From Polymorphobacter megasporae (GTDB taxonomy: Bacteria > Pseudomonadota > Alphaproteobacteria > Sphingomonadales > Sphingomonadaceae): a DNA stretch of 64,000 nucleotides. The notes below the pieces were generated by a model. It ran no database searches. It was not told the origin of the DNA and saw nothing but the letters and a program-made list of their open reading frames with translations. The translations under genes were made by a program, and so were the position numbers. This document shows, piece after piece, positions 46,002-55,398 of the stretch. The stretch covers positions 744,001 through 808,000 of the forward strand of contig NZ_CP081849.1 of assembly GCF_018982885.2 (NCBI RefSeq), in the 5' to 3' direction. Position 1 is the first letter of the stretch, and the number at the start of each line of letters is the position of its first letter.

Positions 46002-46700
46002 ATGATCGACTTAAGACCGTTTAATTCACTCGGCGGCGCCAATCATGGCTGGCTCAATGCCAAGCACCATTTCGCCTTCGGCAGCTATGCCGACCCCAAG
46101 CGGTCCAGCTGGGGCAACCTGCGGGTGTGGAACGACGACACCATCGCCCCGCGCAGCGGCTTCCCGCCGCACCCTCACCGCAACATGGAGATTATTACCT
46201 ACGTCCGCGAAGGCGCGATCACGCATCAGGACAGTCTCGGCAATAAGGGTCGGACCGAAGCTGGCGACGTTCAGGTGATGAGCGCCGGCACCGGCATCAC
46301 GCATGCCGAATATAACGACGAGGACGAGACCAGCCGCATCTTCCAGATCTGGATCGAGCCCACGCGGACGGGCGAGAAGCCGAGCTGGGGCACACGACCT
46401 TTCCCTAAAGGGGACCGCGCCGGCCACTTCGTTGTCCTCGCAAGCGGGTTCGACAACGACAATGAGGCGTTGCCGATCCGGACCGATGCACGGGTCGTGG
46501 CCGCCTCGCTCAAAGCCGGTGAGACGATCGACTATCCGCTCGGTACCGATCGCCGCGCCTATCTCGTTCCTGCAACCGGCGCGGTCGAGATCGACGGCGT
46601 CCGTGTCAATGCCCGCGACGGCGCGGCCATCAACAACCTCGCGGTCTTGAGGGTCACCGCGATCGAAGACAGCGAGGTCATCCTGGTCGACGCCGCCTGA
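46002..46700 (+). CDS. Pirin-family protein
   Basis: A 232-residue bicupin protein of the YhhW/pirin type. The metal motif FPPHPHRNMEIITYV is near residues 55-69 (His, His, then Glu later), and GDVQVMSAGTGITHAEYN is the second cupin signature. AGGAG lies upstream of ATG 46002. Enterobacterial relatives oxidise quercetin; the role in sphingomonads is unknown, but linkage to LysR and DoxX suggests a response to aromatic or redox stress. A strong terminator follows. Confidence 0.92.
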   Translation: MIDLRPFNSLGGANHGWLNAKHHFAFGSYADPKRSSWGNLRVWNDDTIAPRSGFPPHPHRNMEIITYVREGAITHQDSLGNKGRTEAGDVQVMSAGTGITHAEYNDEDETSRIFQIWIEPTRTGEKPSWGTRPFPKGDRAGHFVVLASGFDNDNEALPIRTDARVVAASLKAGETIDYPLGTDRRAYLVPATGAVEIDGVRVNARDGAAINNLAVLRVTAIEDSEVILVDAA

Positions 46701-46724
46701 CCGTCATCGTCGCTGTTGTTCCCG

Positions 46725-46757
46725 CCCAGCCGGTCTCGCGACCGGCTGGGTTTCTCT
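46725..46757 (+). terminator. Rho-independent terminator after pirin
   Basis: An 11-base perfect stem CCCAGCCGGTC / GACCGGCTGGG with a TCGC loop (46725-46750), followed by TTTCTCTT. Confidence 0.85.
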
Positions 46758-46898
46758 TCTCGATCACTGCGGTAAAATCCGATTTGCTTATCTAAATTGT
46801 CGAACACAGCCGATCAGATTATTCCACTGTTTCAATTCATCGGCGGCGCCCATTTCCACTGCAGCGGCAGAATGCTCTGTCGAACAAGGAGACACACC

Positions 46899-47315
46899 AT
46901 GGCTACCCGTCCATTCGTTCCGGCCCAATCTAATTCAGTCCCCGGCCCTCTGCCCCTGATCGGTCGTGTCGGTATTGCCGCCATCTTCGTTCTCAGCGGT
47001 CTGTCGAAGGTCGCCGCGCCGGCGGCGACGATCGGCTACATCCAGTCGATAGGGCTGCCGCTGCCCGAACTTGCCCTGGCTGTTTCCGTGCTGATCGAAC
47101 TCGTCGGCGGCATCGCGCTCGTGCTAGGGTACCAGACGCGGATCGCAGCTGGGGTGCTCGCGGCTTTCGCTATCGTCACCGCCGTCTTGTTTCATAATGC
47201 TTTTGGCGATCAGAACCAGTTGATCCACTTCTTCAAGAACGTCGCCATCGCCGGCGGCCTGCTCAATGTAATTGCGCTGGGTGGCGGATCGTGGAGCATC
47301 GACGCACGTCGCTAA
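46899..47315 (+). CDS. DoxX-family membrane protein
   Basis: A 138-residue inner-membrane protein with four helices, from LPLIGRVGIAAIFVLSGLSK in helix 1 to NVAIAGGLLNVIALGGG in helix 4. The start at ATG 46899 follows AAGGAG (seven bases). DoxX proteins are thiosulfate:quinone oxidoreductase subunits or unknown redox membrane proteins. It is separated from pirin by a terminator and so has its own promoter; a second terminator follows it. Confidence 0.88.
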   Translation: MATRPFVPAQSNSVPGPLPLIGRVGIAAIFVLSGLSKVAAPAATIGYIQSIGLPLPELALAVSVLIELVGGIALVLGYQTRIAAGVLAAFAIVTAVLFHNAFGDQNQLIHFFKNVAIAGGLLNVIALGGGSWSIDARR

Positions 47316-47335
47316 ATGCTTCGAGTAAATCTGCC

Positions 47336-47367
47336 GGGACGGGGTGGATACCCCGTCCCCCTTTTTT
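47336..47367 (+). terminator. Rho-independent terminator after doxX-like gene
   Basis: A 10-base perfect stem GGGACGGGGT / ACCCCGTCCC with loop GGAT (47336-47359), followed by six T (47362-47367). It lies between the DoxX gene and the converging minus-strand gene. Confidence 0.9.
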
Positions 47368-47417
47368 GCGTATGATACGAGCGCGATCTACGACCCGCCG
47401 CGCCGCCCAGCTGGTGG

Positions 47418-47858
47418 TCAGCGAAGCTCGTGGTAACAATGGAATGAAACCACCTTGCCTGCCTCGAGATGAAACACGTCGCAGCAAGGAGCCGATACCT
47501 TTTTGCCGGTCGGCGGCACGAAGCCGACATTCGGGATTTCCAGCGGCCCCAAGCTGGTGCCGTTCAGCGACAGCTCCACGACAACACGGTCGCCCGCAAC
47601 GTAGACGTCGTAAAGCTCCCGGTGCATATCGGGCATTGCCGTCGCGTAGATCTCTGCGGAACGGGCAAGTTCCTTCTCGCCGCGGTAAGCATAGCCAGAC
47701 CCTTCGTCGATGAAGATGCCGTCCTTGCCGAACATCGCGGCGAAGCCGGCGTAATCCTTGACCTCGGCGACCCGGTAAAGCTCCCGAATGATGGCCTCGT
47801 TGTCAACGGCGGCCGCGGTCGTCTCGGCCAACGCTGATTGGCTTGCTGCATGTGTCAT
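47418..47858 (-). CDS. NTF2-like/SnoaL-family protein
   Basis: A 146-residue cone-shaped NTF2-fold protein. ATG 47858 has GAGGAG seven bases upstream. Typical family features are ELYRVAEVKDYAGFAAMFGK at the N-terminal helices, GKDGIFIDEG, then VSAPCCDVFHLEAGKVVSFH at the end. Members are isomerases, dehydratases or ligand-binding proteins acting on small or polyketide-like molecules. It is the last gene of the long minus-strand run starting at 55.4 kb; the preceding cytochrome gene ends 92 bases upstream. Confidence 0.85.
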   Translation of the reverse strand: MTHAASQSALAETTAAAVDNEAIIRELYRVAEVKDYAGFAAMFGKDGIFIDEGSGYAYRGEKELARSAEIYATAMPDMHRELYDVYVAGDRVVVELSLNGTSLGPLEIPNVGFVPPTGKKVSAPCCDVFHLEAGKVVSFHCYHELR

Positions 47859-47950
47859 TGACGTACTCCTCATGTGTCTACCCTGATAGACGCAGGCCAA
47901 GAGCAAAGCCTCAGTCGGCCGGCCGGCGGCCCCCGCGTTTCCTTACGGGT

Positions 47951-48544
47951 TCAACGATGCGGAGCCGGAGCACGGGCATTGCCGCTCGGCGCAACCACCT
48001 TGGAATCGATCCGCAGGGGCTTGAGCCGGCTGAATTCCTCGTCGGGGACGAACCCGTCACGATTGGGCATGCGGATCGATGCCAAGGTATCGCGCCCCAC
48101 CGAAGTATTTGAGCCGACGATGCCATTGAGGTTCAGCAGATACGCGACGACGGCATAGGTGTCGTCGGCCGACAAGGTTCCCGGTGCCTGATACGGCATT
48201 GCCCGTCTGATATAGTCGAACAAGGTCGTCGCATACGGCCAATAGCTGCCGATCGTCTTGACGGGTTTGTCGGTCGCGAGCGTGCCCCGTCCGCCAACCA
48301 GCCTGTCCTTGATTCCTCCGACACCGCCCGTGCCGTGGCAGGCTGCGCAGTTTTCCTCGAAAACCTGCCGACCGCGTTCCGGCGTGCCCGAACCCGGTGA
48401 TAGCCCGCGCCCGTCGGGGCGAACGTCGATGTCCCAAGACGCGACTTCCGCCGCGGAAGGCGCGCGACCAAAGTCGGGATGCAGGGTCGCGGCAGCGCCG
48501 CAACCCGGAATTGCCATTGCGATCAGCGCGCTACGCCAGAACAT
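47951..48544 (-). CDS. Exported c-type cytochrome of the sulfite-dehydrogenase group
   Basis: A 197-residue periplasmic cytochrome c. ATG 48544 overlaps the end of the molybdoenzyme gene by 14 bases, and the signal peptide is FWRSALIAMAIPGCGAAAT. One haem site CAACH follows VFEENCAACHGTGGVGG; RRAMPYQAPGTLS gives the Met ligand. The layout, a molybdoenzyme followed by a cytochrome c, matches SoxC-SoxD and SorA-SorB. A single haem and about 200 residues make it shorter than typical diheme SoxD. It would accept electrons from the molybdoenzyme. Confidence 0.88.
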   Translation of the reverse strand: MFWRSALIAMAIPGCGAAATLHPDFGRAPSAAEVASWDIDVRPDGRGLSPGSGTPERGRQVFEENCAACHGTGGVGGIKDRLVGGRGTLATDKPVKTIGSYWPYATTLFDYIRRAMPYQAPGTLSADDTYAVVAYLLNLNGIVGSNTSVGRDTLASIRMPNRDGFVPDEEFSRLKPLRIDSKVVAPSGNARAPAPHR

Positions 48545-49796
48545 TGCGGACCCTCCCACTCGTGTCGACAGCCCACGTCTGTTGACCATTGAAATGGAAC
48601 AGCGCGTTGGTGCCGACCTTGTCGATTAACTGCTGGCGGGATGGCTGAATATTGCCGCGCTCGTCGGTCGAGCGGCTGACGATCGTCGCCGGGCTGCCGT
48701 CCCACATCCAGTCAAATCCGAAACGGGCTTGCGCCTTGGGCAGCACCGGCGCGTCGAGTGTCGCCCGCAGCCACGACCGGCCGCCATCGACGCTGACATC
48801 GACCCGGTCGATGCGGCCATGACCGCTCCACGCGAGGCCAGTGATGCGCTGATATCCAGGGTGGATCTGCATCATGCCGGACGGCGAGGTGATCACCGAG
48901 TTGGTGTCCATTCGAAGCTGGAACTGACGCGCCCGGCCGTCGGCCATCAGCTGGGTGTAGCGTGCGGTTTCCCAGCGCGTCATCCAGGGCCCATCGCCGA
49001 ACTTCAGCCGGCGAAGCCACTTGATGTTGACGTTGCCCTCGCACCCGGGAACGATCAGCCGGATCGGATACCCCTGTGCGGGACGGAGCGGCTCGCCGTT
49101 CTGGCCGAAGGCGATCATTGCCTCGCGCATGATCTCATCGGTCAGCGGGATGCTCCGCGCGACACCGGCGGCGTCGCCTCCCTCGGCCAGCATCCACAAA
49201 GACTCGGATCGACGCCCAACGAGATCGGCGAGATAGGTGAGGGGAATTCCGGTCCACTCGTTGGTGCTGACCAGGCCGTGTGTGTTCTGCACAGTCAGCG
49301 TCGGGTCGGCGTGCTTCCAGTTTTCCCAGCCGTTGCCGGTGCACTCGAGAAATGTGGTGCGCGAAACCGACGGCATGGCCCTGAGGTCGGCAAGGGTCAG
49401 AACACGCGCGCGATCGACGAGGCCGTGGATCAGCAAGCGATGCTTGGCCGGATCGATGTCGGGAACGCCCGAATGACTGCGCTCGTAATGCAGGTCGGTC
49501 GGCGTAATCGTGCCGACCAGATCGCCGATCGGCGTCTTCGAATTGATCGCGTCCGTCGGATCGACGTTGCGCACGCCGGGGCCTGCCTCGGGCAGGCGGG
49601 CGAGCTTGACGAATTGCGATCGCTCGCCGTGAGCGCTGAGGCTGGACCCCGGCTCGCGGGCCGGAACCTCGGCGAGCGTGTCGCCTGCAGCCGCGCTGGC
49701 GGCGGCGGCGCCGGCGAGCGCAGCTGTGGCACCGAGGATGTTGCGCCGCGAGACGAGGCGCTCGCTACCTGGGACCGGGCCCACTTCGACAGACAT
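48531..49796 (-). CDS. SoxC/sulfite-oxidase-family molybdoenzyme
   Basis: A 421-residue sulfite-oxidase-fold enzyme. The start at ATG 49796 has AGGAG six bases upstream. The twin-arginine signal LVSRRNILGATAALAGA is at residues 14-30. The molybdopterin domain carries the Mo-coordinating Cys in SRTTFLECTGNGWENW, and PIRLIVPGCEGNVNIKWLRR is the family hallmark. The C-terminal dimerisation domain follows (GRIDRVDVSVDGGRSW). SoxC proteins oxidise sulfane sulfur on SoxYZ; free sulfite or another sulfur compound is also possible. No soxYZ, soxB or soxXA genes are in view, so this is probably a stand-alone sulfite dehydrogenase. Confidence 0.92.
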   Translation of the reverse strand: MSVEVGPVPGSERLVSRRNILGATAALAGAAAASAAAGDTLAEVPAREPGSSLSAHGERSQFVKLARLPEAGPGVRNVDPTDAINSKTPIGDLVGTITPTDLHYERSHSGVPDIDPAKHRLLIHGLVDRARVLTLADLRAMPSVSRTTFLECTGNGWENWKHADPTLTVQNTHGLVSTNEWTGIPLTYLADLVGRRSESLWMLAEGGDAAGVARSIPLTDEIMREAMIAFGQNGEPLRPAQGYPIRLIVPGCEGNVNIKWLRRLKFGDGPWMTRWETARYTQLMADGRARQFQLRMDTNSVITSPSGMMQIHPGYQRITGLAWSGHGRIDRVDVSVDGGRSWLRATLDAPVLPKAQARFGFDWMWDGSPATIVSRSTDERGNIQPSRQQLIDKVGTNALFHFNGQQTWAVDTSGRVRNVLA

Positions 49797-49839
49797 GATC
49801 AGCTCCTGCAGGGTGTCGATCGGCACGGCGGCCGGTCGC

Positions 49840-50253
49840 TCAGTGGTTCAGGGTCAGCAGATAATCGACGATCTCGCTTCGCCGCGACGCGTCCTTGACC
49901 CCCGCAAAGGCCATCCGGGTACCCGGCACGGCGGCAGCCGGGCTGGTGATGAACCGGTCGAGGCTGGCGGCGTCCCACACGAGGTTCGACGCGCGCAGTG
50001 CCGGCGAATAGACAAAGCCGTCGAGCGAGCCGGCTTTGCGTCCGGCGATGCCGGCAAGGGACGGCCCGATGCGGGTCTTCCCCGGCTCGGTCGCGTGGCA
50101 CGCGGCGCACACCGCAAAAGCAGGGGGCGGTGCGACCACAATTGCGGCGTGGATCGGCGCGATCCCCCAGAGAGCGGTGCCGAGCAGCAGCGTCGGGCGC
50201 AAGAAGACGCGGGTCAATCCGCTGGCGCGGTACGCTGCCGCACGACCGATCAC
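49840..50253 (-). CDS. Periplasmic class I cytochrome c
   Basis: A 137-residue cytochrome. The GTG start at 50253 overlaps the stop of the DUF6130 gene (GTGA). The signal peptide ends near APIHA. One haem site CAACH is followed by GPSLAGIAGRKAGSL, and PGTRMAFAGVKD contains the Met ligand, as in cytochrome c2/c552. It lies 43 bases before the molybdoenzyme gene and is probably its electron acceptor or the link to the terminal oxidase. Confidence 0.88.
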   Translation of the reverse strand: MIGRAAAYRASGLTRVFLRPTLLLGTALWGIAPIHAAIVVAPPPAFAVCAACHATEPGKTRIGPSLAGIAGRKAGSLDGFVYSPALRASNLVWDAASLDRFITSPAAAVPGTRMAFAGVKDASRRSEIVDYLLTLNH

Positions 50254-50687
50254 TTCGGCACCGGTATGATAAATTCGACTGTCTGGCCGGTGAACGCCTT
50301 GTGGTTGGAGTCCACAAGTTCGATCAGCACCTTGTGCTTGCCTGGCGGCATACCGTTCATGATCAGCGGTTCGCCGCTCGCATCGGCCCAGTGCCACGGC
50401 AAGTCATCGACCGTGACGTGAATATGGCCGATGCGCGGGGAGACTTCGAGCGCCTTGGGTCCGAACGTCGGCGTGATACGCAAATTCTCGGCGCGGTACT
50501 GGATGACGACGCGGCCGAACGACAACGGCCCAGGCACCGGCGGATCGACGATCAGCCGCGGTGCTGGCTGGGCGTCGTCGAGCGGCACCACGCCGGGCGC
50601 ACCGAGAATGTCACGGGCGGTCTGTGCAGCGAGGGGAGCGGACATGGCGATGACTCCGGCAAGCAAGAGGGAATATACGAGAGTCAT
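50250..50687 (-). CDS. Exported DUF6130-type protein
   Basis: A 145-residue periplasmic protein with a signal peptide ([20 protein letters not shown]). The mature part is all-beta: [19 protein letters not shown] and [20 protein letters not shown], as in the DUF6130 family. His/Met-rich loops could bind a metal, for example copper, but that is speculative. It overlaps the preceding hydrolase stop (ATGA) and the following cytochrome start (GTGA), so it is a tight part of this operon. Confidence 0.78.
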   Translation of the reverse strand: MTLVYSLLLAGVIAMSAPLAAQTARDILGAPGVVPLDDAQPAPRLIVDPPVPGPLSFGRVVIQYRAENLRITPTFGPKALEVSPRIGHIHVTVDDLPWHWADASGEPLIMNGMPPGKHKVLIELVDSNHKAFTGQTVEFIIPVPK

Positions 50688-51652
50688 TTCGTCATCTTCC
50701 GATCGAGGAAATCGTGAATCATGGAGGCCATCACGCCAAATTGGTCCTCGAGCGCGAAATGGCCGGTATTGAGCAAATGGTATTCCGCCTTGGGCAGGTC
50801 ACGGCGATACGGTTCGGCGCCGGCAGTCGGGAAGACCTTGTCGTTCTTGCCCCAGACGATCAGTGTCGGCGGCTGGTATTTCCGAAAGAACGCTTGGAAT
50901 TGCGGGTATAGTGCAACGTTGCTGCCGTAGTCGTGGAACAGGTCGAGCTGGATATTCTTGTTCCCCGGCCGGTCGAGCAGTGGCTGGTCGTGACGCCAGT
51001 TCGCCGGGTCGATCCGCGACAGGTCCTCCATTCCGTCCTGATATTGGAACATCGTCGTCTCGAGCGTCATTAGGGGAGCGAGCGCCTCGCGCGTCGCTGG
51101 CGTCGGGTGCGCCCAATCTTCCTTCATCGGCTTCCAGAATTCGCCAAGTCCTTCGTCATAGGCATTACCGTTCTGGACGATCAGCGCGCTAACCCGCTCG
51201 GGATGCTTGAGCGCGAGGCGTAAGCCGACCGGGGCACCGTAGTCGAACAGGTAAATTGCGTACCGCTTTGCGCCGAGCTGCCCGAGCAGCCCGTCCATCA
51301 GCGTCGCAAAATGGGCAAAAGTATACGCGAACTGGTCATGTGGCGGTGCATCGCTTTCGCCGAACCCTGGGTAATCAGGTGCGATCACATGATAACGGTC
51401 GGCGAGGTACGGGATCAAATTGCGGAACTGGTGCGACGAGCTCGGAAAGCCCTGAAGCAGCAGGACCACCGGTCCTTCGGCGGGTCCCGCCTCGACATAG
51501 GCGATCTTGACCCCGTCGATCATCGCCGAACGATAGTGGATCGCCGGAACTGGCTTTTGCGCGGTTACCGGGATACGGGGGACCGCCAGCGCCGCGGACG
51601 CGAATAGCAGGGCGGTGGCGGCTAGCGAGGCACGCAAGGCATTGGCTGACAT
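50684..51652 (-). CDS. Exported alpha/beta hydrolase, dehalogenase/epoxide-hydrolase-like
   Basis: A 322-residue alpha/beta-hydrolase with a signal peptide ([18 protein letters not shown]). ATG 51652 is used. The oxyanion loop is [20 protein letters not shown]; the nucleophile elbow is [10 protein letters not shown], where Asp replaces Ser, as in haloalkane dehalogenases and epoxide hydrolases. [10 protein letters not shown] contains the acid, and [10 protein letters not shown] the catalytic His. The true substrate is unknown. It overlaps the DUF6130 gene by four bases and follows the MBL-fold gene by 32 bases. Confidence 0.9.
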   Translation of the reverse strand: MSANALRASLAATALLFASAALAVPRIPVTAQKPVPAIHYRSAMIDGVKIAYVEAGPAEGPVVLLLQGFPSSSHQFRNLIPYLADRYHVIAPDYPGFGESDAPPHDQFAYTFAHFATLMDGLLGQLGAKRYAIYLFDYGAPVGLRLALKHPERVSALIVQNGNAYDEGLGEFWKPMKEDWAHPTPATREALAPLMTLETTMFQYQDGMEDLSRIDPANWRHDQPLLDRPGNKNIQLDLFHDYGSNVALYPQFQAFFRKYQPPTLIVWGKNDKVFPTAGAEPYRRDLPKAEYHLLNTGHFALEDQFGVMASMIHDFLDRKMTK

Positions 51653-51684
51653 CGATTTTCTCCTGGCTCGGGTGGGATGCGACG

Positions 51685-52659
51685 TCAGACGCCGCGGTAG
51701 ACGAGTGCGGTGAACAGGGCGGGGTCGATGACCGAGCCGCCCCATTTGGCGTCGAAATCGGCGGTCGGACGGGCGGCGACGGTCGCGTCGAGCGACTTGC
51801 CCTGATGTTTCAGTGTCGCCACTCGGCCACGCACGGCGACGAGCATGTCGCGGAAGGCAATGAGTGCAACCCTGTCGCCGACCGGCCCGTGGCCGGGAAT
51901 GACGATTGTATTCGGTCCGGCGAGACGCAAGTTTTCGTTTGCCGCGCGGATCGCGCCGTCGATGCTGCCGCCGGTGACATAATCGACGAACGGATAGACG
52001 CCGTTCCAGAAGGTGTCTCCGGTTTGGAGCACGTCTGCGTGCTCGAACCGGACGTACAGGTCGCCGTCGGTGTGGCCGGCGCGGTAGTGGCCGATGTGGA
52101 CCGCCTCGCTCCCGAACGTCAGCATCCGGTCGCCCGGCACGGGCTCGTTCGGCAGCGCCGACGCGGCAACAGGGGTGAAGGTATGGCCCCATTCGACGAT
52201 GGTATTCTTCTGCCTAAGTCTCGCGACCGCGGCCGGGTCGGCGATCAGGGTTGCGCCGGTGCGGCGCAACCAGGCATCGCCGTCGCTATGGTCCCAGTGC
52301 CAATGGGTCAGGATGACGGTCTTGAGCGGCAAATTTCCGAGCTCACGCAGCGCAGCCCTGATCTTCGGCTCCGAAACAGCGATGCCGGCATCGACCATCA
52401 ACAAACCATCCGGCATGACCAGAACGCCGATATTGCCGCCCGATCCGTCGAGCATGGCGATACCGCCGCGCAGCCGATGGAGGGTGACCGGCCCGCGAGA
52501 TGCAGCCTGATTGATCAGGTCATACGGCGTCGGCCGGCCCGCCCAAGCAGGTGCGGTGACGAGGCCGATGGCGAGGAGGACCATCGCTGCCGCCCCGGCG
52601 AAACGGCGCGGCAACGGTTCGCGCAGGCCGGCACAACGCTTCAGCAATGATTTGGTCAT
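51685..52659 (-). CDS. Exported MBL-fold metallohydrolase
   Basis: A 324-residue metallo-beta-lactamase-fold enzyme with an N-terminal signal ([20 protein letters not shown]). The complete HxHxDH motif is present as [11 protein letters not shown]; further ligands are in [23 protein letters not shown] and IPGHGPVGD. Relatives include glyoxalase II-like hydrolases and quinoprotein-relay enzymes; substrate unassigned. ATG 52659 has GAGG upstream. It belongs to the same minus-strand operon as the hydrolases and cytochromes. Confidence 0.9.
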   Translation of the reverse strand: MTKSLLKRCAGLREPLPRRFAGAAAMVLLAIGLVTAPAWAGRPTPYDLINQAASRGPVTLHRLRGGIAMLDGSGGNIGVLVMPDGLLMVDAGIAVSEPKIRAALRELGNLPLKTVILTHWHWDHSDGDAWLRRTGATLIADPAAVARLRQKNTIVEWGHTFTPVAASALPNEPVPGDRMLTFGSEAVHIGHYRAGHTDGDLYVRFEHADVLQTGDTFWNGVYPFVDYVTGGSIDGAIRAANENLRLAGPNTIVIPGHGPVGDRVALIAFRDMLVAVRGRVATLKHQGKSLDATVAARPTADFDAKWGGSVIDPALFTALVYRGV

Positions 52660-52759
52660 ATCCCGCCTCGGTGATTGGATGAGGGCGCACGGGGTCAGCC
52701 GCGCGCCGGCACGTTTCTGAAACAATGGTCTTGAGACGCCGACCTAGCCGGCGGCAGCG

Positions 52760-53755
52760 TTACGCCTTCAGGTAAGCGAGCAGGTCGGCATTGATGATCG
52801 CCGCGTGGGTCGTTGGCATGCCGTGCGGCAAGTCCTTGTAAACCTTCAGCGTGGGCTTCTGGAGCAGCTTGGCCGAAAGCGGGCCGGCGTCAGCGAACGG
52901 GACGATCTGGTCATCCTCGCTGTGCATGACCAGCACGGGAACGGTGATCTTCTTGAGATCCTCGGTGAAGTCGGTCTCGGAGAATACGGCGATGCAGTCA
53001 TATTGGGCCTTTGCCCCGCCGATCATGCCCTGCCGCCACCAATTATCGATCACCCCCGGGATGACTTTCGCGCCGGGTCGATTAAAACCGTAAAACGGCC
53101 CCTCGGGCACGTCTCGGTAGAACTGCGCGCGGTTGGACATTGCCGCTCGGTAGCCGTCGAACACCTCGATCGGGCTGCCGCCGGGGTTGTGCGCCGACTT
53201 CAGCATGACTGGCGGAATGGCGCTAATGATCGCCGCCTTGGCGACGCGACCGCTGCCGCCGTAGCGCGCGACGTAGCGAACCACCTCACCGCCGCCCGTC
53301 GAATGGCCGACATGGATGGCGTCACGCAGGTCGAGATGCTCGACGAGCGCGGCGCAGTCCGCCGCGTAGGTGTCCATGTCGTTGCCGTGGTCGGTCTGCG
53401 TCGACCGCCCGTGCCCGCGCCGGTCGTACGCAATGACGCGGTAGCCGTGTCCGAGGAAGAACAGCATCTGCGCATCCCAGTCGTCGGCGCTGAGCGGCCA
53501 GCCGTGGTGGAACACAATCGGCTGCCCGGTGCCCCAGTCCTTGTAGAAGATCGATGTACCGTCCTTCGTCGTCATCGTGCTCATCGGTGGTCCTTTCCCG
53601 AAAGATGAAGTCCTTTGCGCGCGGGCACGAGCCGGGAGGCCGGGCAGGCCGAGTGTCGTGGCGGCGACGGCAAGCGTTACGCCGCCCGCCAGCACCATGC
53701 GTCGCGACGTGCCGCGGTCAGCGCTGGTCAGAGCGGCCGGGTGGGCGTTCGCCAT
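52760..53755 (-). CDS. Alpha/beta hydrolase, non-haem chloroperoxidase type, Tat-exported
   Basis: A 331-residue protein. A twin-arginine signal ([16 protein letters not shown]) is at residues 16-31, and the catalytic domain starts at about residue 58 ([17 protein letters not shown]). Motifs: [15 protein letters not shown] (oxyanion), [13 protein letters not shown] (nucleophile Ser), [11 protein letters not shown] (acid) and [10 protein letters not shown] (His), all as in cofactor-free chloroperoxidases/esterases. The export signal is unusual for this family, where members are mostly cytoplasmic. It lies 90 bases after the FecR-like gene. Confidence 0.9.
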   Translation of the reverse strand: MANAHPAALTSADRGTSRRMVLAGGVTLAVAATTLGLPGLPARARAQRTSSFGKGPPMSTMTTKDGTSIFYKDWGTGQPIVFHHGWPLSADDWDAQMLFFLGHGYRVIAYDRRGHGRSTQTDHGNDMDTYAADCAALVEHLDLRDAIHVGHSTGGGEVVRYVARYGGSGRVAKAAIISAIPPVMLKSAHNPGGSPIEVFDGYRAAMSNRAQFYRDVPEGPFYGFNRPGAKVIPGVIDNWWRQGMIGGAKAQYDCIAVFSETDFTEDLKKITVPVLVMHSEDDQIVPFADAGPLSAKLLQKPTLKVYKDLPHGMPTTHAAIINADLLAYLKA

Positions 53756-53845
53756 CGTCGTGTTTCCCTGTGGCCCAGTATTGGGTTCGTTGGGTAAGAC
53801 GCGGGTGGAGCAACAATCCCCACCGACCGAGGACTAGAAGGCAAA

Positions 53846-54889
53846 CTATTTTGGCGGCGTGGCCGCGACGATCTCGAGCCGGTGGGACCCGGCGGCAACG
53901 ACGCGCACCGGGTAAAGTTCGGCAAGGGTGCGCGCGAACCGCGCTGGGTCGTCGGTATGGAAGCTCCCGCTGACGCGGTAGCCCGCTATCTTCGGATCGC
54001 TGATCACGAGCTGCACCGGGGTGTAGCGGTCGAGCTCCACCGCCGCGGCCGAAAGAGGCGTGTCGCGAAAGGTGACAACGCCGCGCTGCCAGTCGCCGAC
54101 AGCGTCGACATCGGCGCGCGTTACCTCTGGCTCGGCGTCTCCGCGCGCGGTAAGCGCCTCGCCGGGCTTGAGGATCGACGGGGGGCGATTGGTCCGCCCA
54201 GCCCGGACGGCGACGCTGCCTTCGACGAGAACGACGCGCATCAGGCCGGGCTCGGCGCGGACCTCGAAGTGGGTGCCAAGTGCGGTCACAGACTGTCGCC
54301 CGACGGCGACGACGAAAGGCCGCGTTCGGTCGTGGAACACCGCAAACGCTGCCTGCCCATGCAGTAGTTCCAGGCGGCGCTCGCCGCCGGGGCGGAACGC
54401 GACGCGGATGGCCGTGTCGGTGTTCAAGGTGACCCTGCTGGTATCGGGCAGAGTAAAGCTTCGCCGCTCGCCGATCGCCGTAGCGAGCATGACCGACGGT
54501 GCGTCGGCACTCGCTAGCTGCGGCGTAACCGGTCCAGCAGGACTTCGGACGAGAAGAGTTGTCCCGCAGACGAGGGCGACGGCGATCGACGCGGCGATGG
54601 CATAGCGCTGCACGCTCCGGCGCGGCGCGCTATGCCTCAGCTCAACCGCGGGGGGCGCATCGCGCAGAGCCTGCAGTTCTGGCGCATCGCCAGTCAGCTC
54701 CCACAGCTGGCAGGCGCGAGCCCACGCTTCGCCATTGGCCGGATCGGCGTCGATCCACGCGGTAAAGACCAGATCGTCGGACTCGTCGTCGAACATGTCC
54801 TGCCTGACCAGCAGCAAAGCGGCGGCTTCGGTGGCGTCGAGCTCCTGCAGATGGGCAAGCGTGAGAACTTCACGGATCACGATGTGCAT
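53846..54889 (-). CDS. FecR-family anti-sigma/sensor protein
   Basis: A 347-residue inner-membrane regulator. The cytoplasmic N-terminal part (residues 1-90, WIDADPANGEAWARACQLWE) is DUF4880-like and binds the sigma factor. One membrane helix follows (about 97-117, YAIAASIAVALVCGTTLLV). The periplasmic FecR domain includes VTLNTDTAIRV and ALGTHFEVRAEPGL, and the C-terminal STN/DUF4974-like part ends the protein. It overlaps the sigma gene by 13 bases. Usually a TonB receptor follows; here hydrolase genes do. Confidence 0.92.
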   Translation of the reverse strand: MHIVIREVLTLAHLQELDATEAAALLLVRQDMFDDESDDLVFTAWIDADPANGEAWARACQLWELTGDAPELQALRDAPPAVELRHSAPRRSVQRYAIAASIAVALVCGTTLLVRSPAGPVTPQLASADAPSVMLATAIGERRSFTLPDTSRVTLNTDTAIRVAFRPGGERRLELLHGQAAFAVFHDRTRPFVVAVGRQSVTALGTHFEVRAEPGLMRVVLVEGSVAVRAGRTNRPPSILKPGEALTARGDAEPEVTRADVDAVGDWQRGVVTFRDTPLSAAAVELDRYTPVQLVISDPKIAGYRVSGSFHTDDPARFARTLAELYPVRVVAAGSHRLEIVAATPPK

Positions 54890-55398
54890 CCCGGGGATGT
54901 CAGCAGGTGGTTGACTGCACGCACCATGTGCTTTTCGACGGCACTAACTGAAATTCCGAAATGCACGGCAATGTCCTTATAGTTCTGCCCGTCGAGCCGT
55001 CGCAGGACAAATATTGTCCGCGTTCGCTCCGGCAGGGTCATCAACGCGGAGGCGACCGCGCGCAGCGTCTCGCGACTTTCCGCAACCCGGCCTGCGTCGA
55101 AATCGCTACCACTGTGTCGCTCAGTATCGAACGGCACTTGGTCATCGGCGTGGCGAACGGTGCGGCGACGGTGGCGGTCTGCGAGGACGCTGGCCGCGGT
55201 TTGGAAGATGTAACCGCCAAGGTTCTCGACGGCGCTGCCCTGACGCACCGCAATCCGGACGAAGACCTCCTGGACCAGGTCCTCCACGTCGTTGACGTCC
55301 CGCATCTTGCGGCGGAAAAATCGTATGAGGGCCGGACGGTACTCAACCATGTCCTGCAGGCTCATCTGCTCCGGCCCCCTCGCCACGTCACCGGCCAT
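54877..55398 (-). CDS. FecI-family ECF sigma factor
   Basis: A sigma-70 ECF factor, 173 residues from ATG 55398; ATG 55365 is another candidate, and the frame is open to 55521. Region 2: ALIRFFRRKMRDVNDVEDLV and QEVFVRIAVRQ; region 4: LPERTRTIFVLRRLDGQNYK with ISVSAVEKHMVRAVNHLL. FecI-type factors are controlled by the FecR gene that overlaps it. The likely target is the downstream run of hydrolase, cytochrome and molybdoenzyme genes. Confidence 0.9.
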   Translation of the reverse strand: MAGDVARGPEQMSLQDMVEYRPALIRFFRRKMRDVNDVEDLVQEVFVRIAVRQGSAVENLGGYIFQTAASVLADRHRRRTVRHADDQVPFDTERHSGSDFDAGRVAESRETLRAVASALMTLPERTRTIFVLRRLDGQNYKDIAVHFGISVSAVEKHMVRAVNHLLTSPGCTS

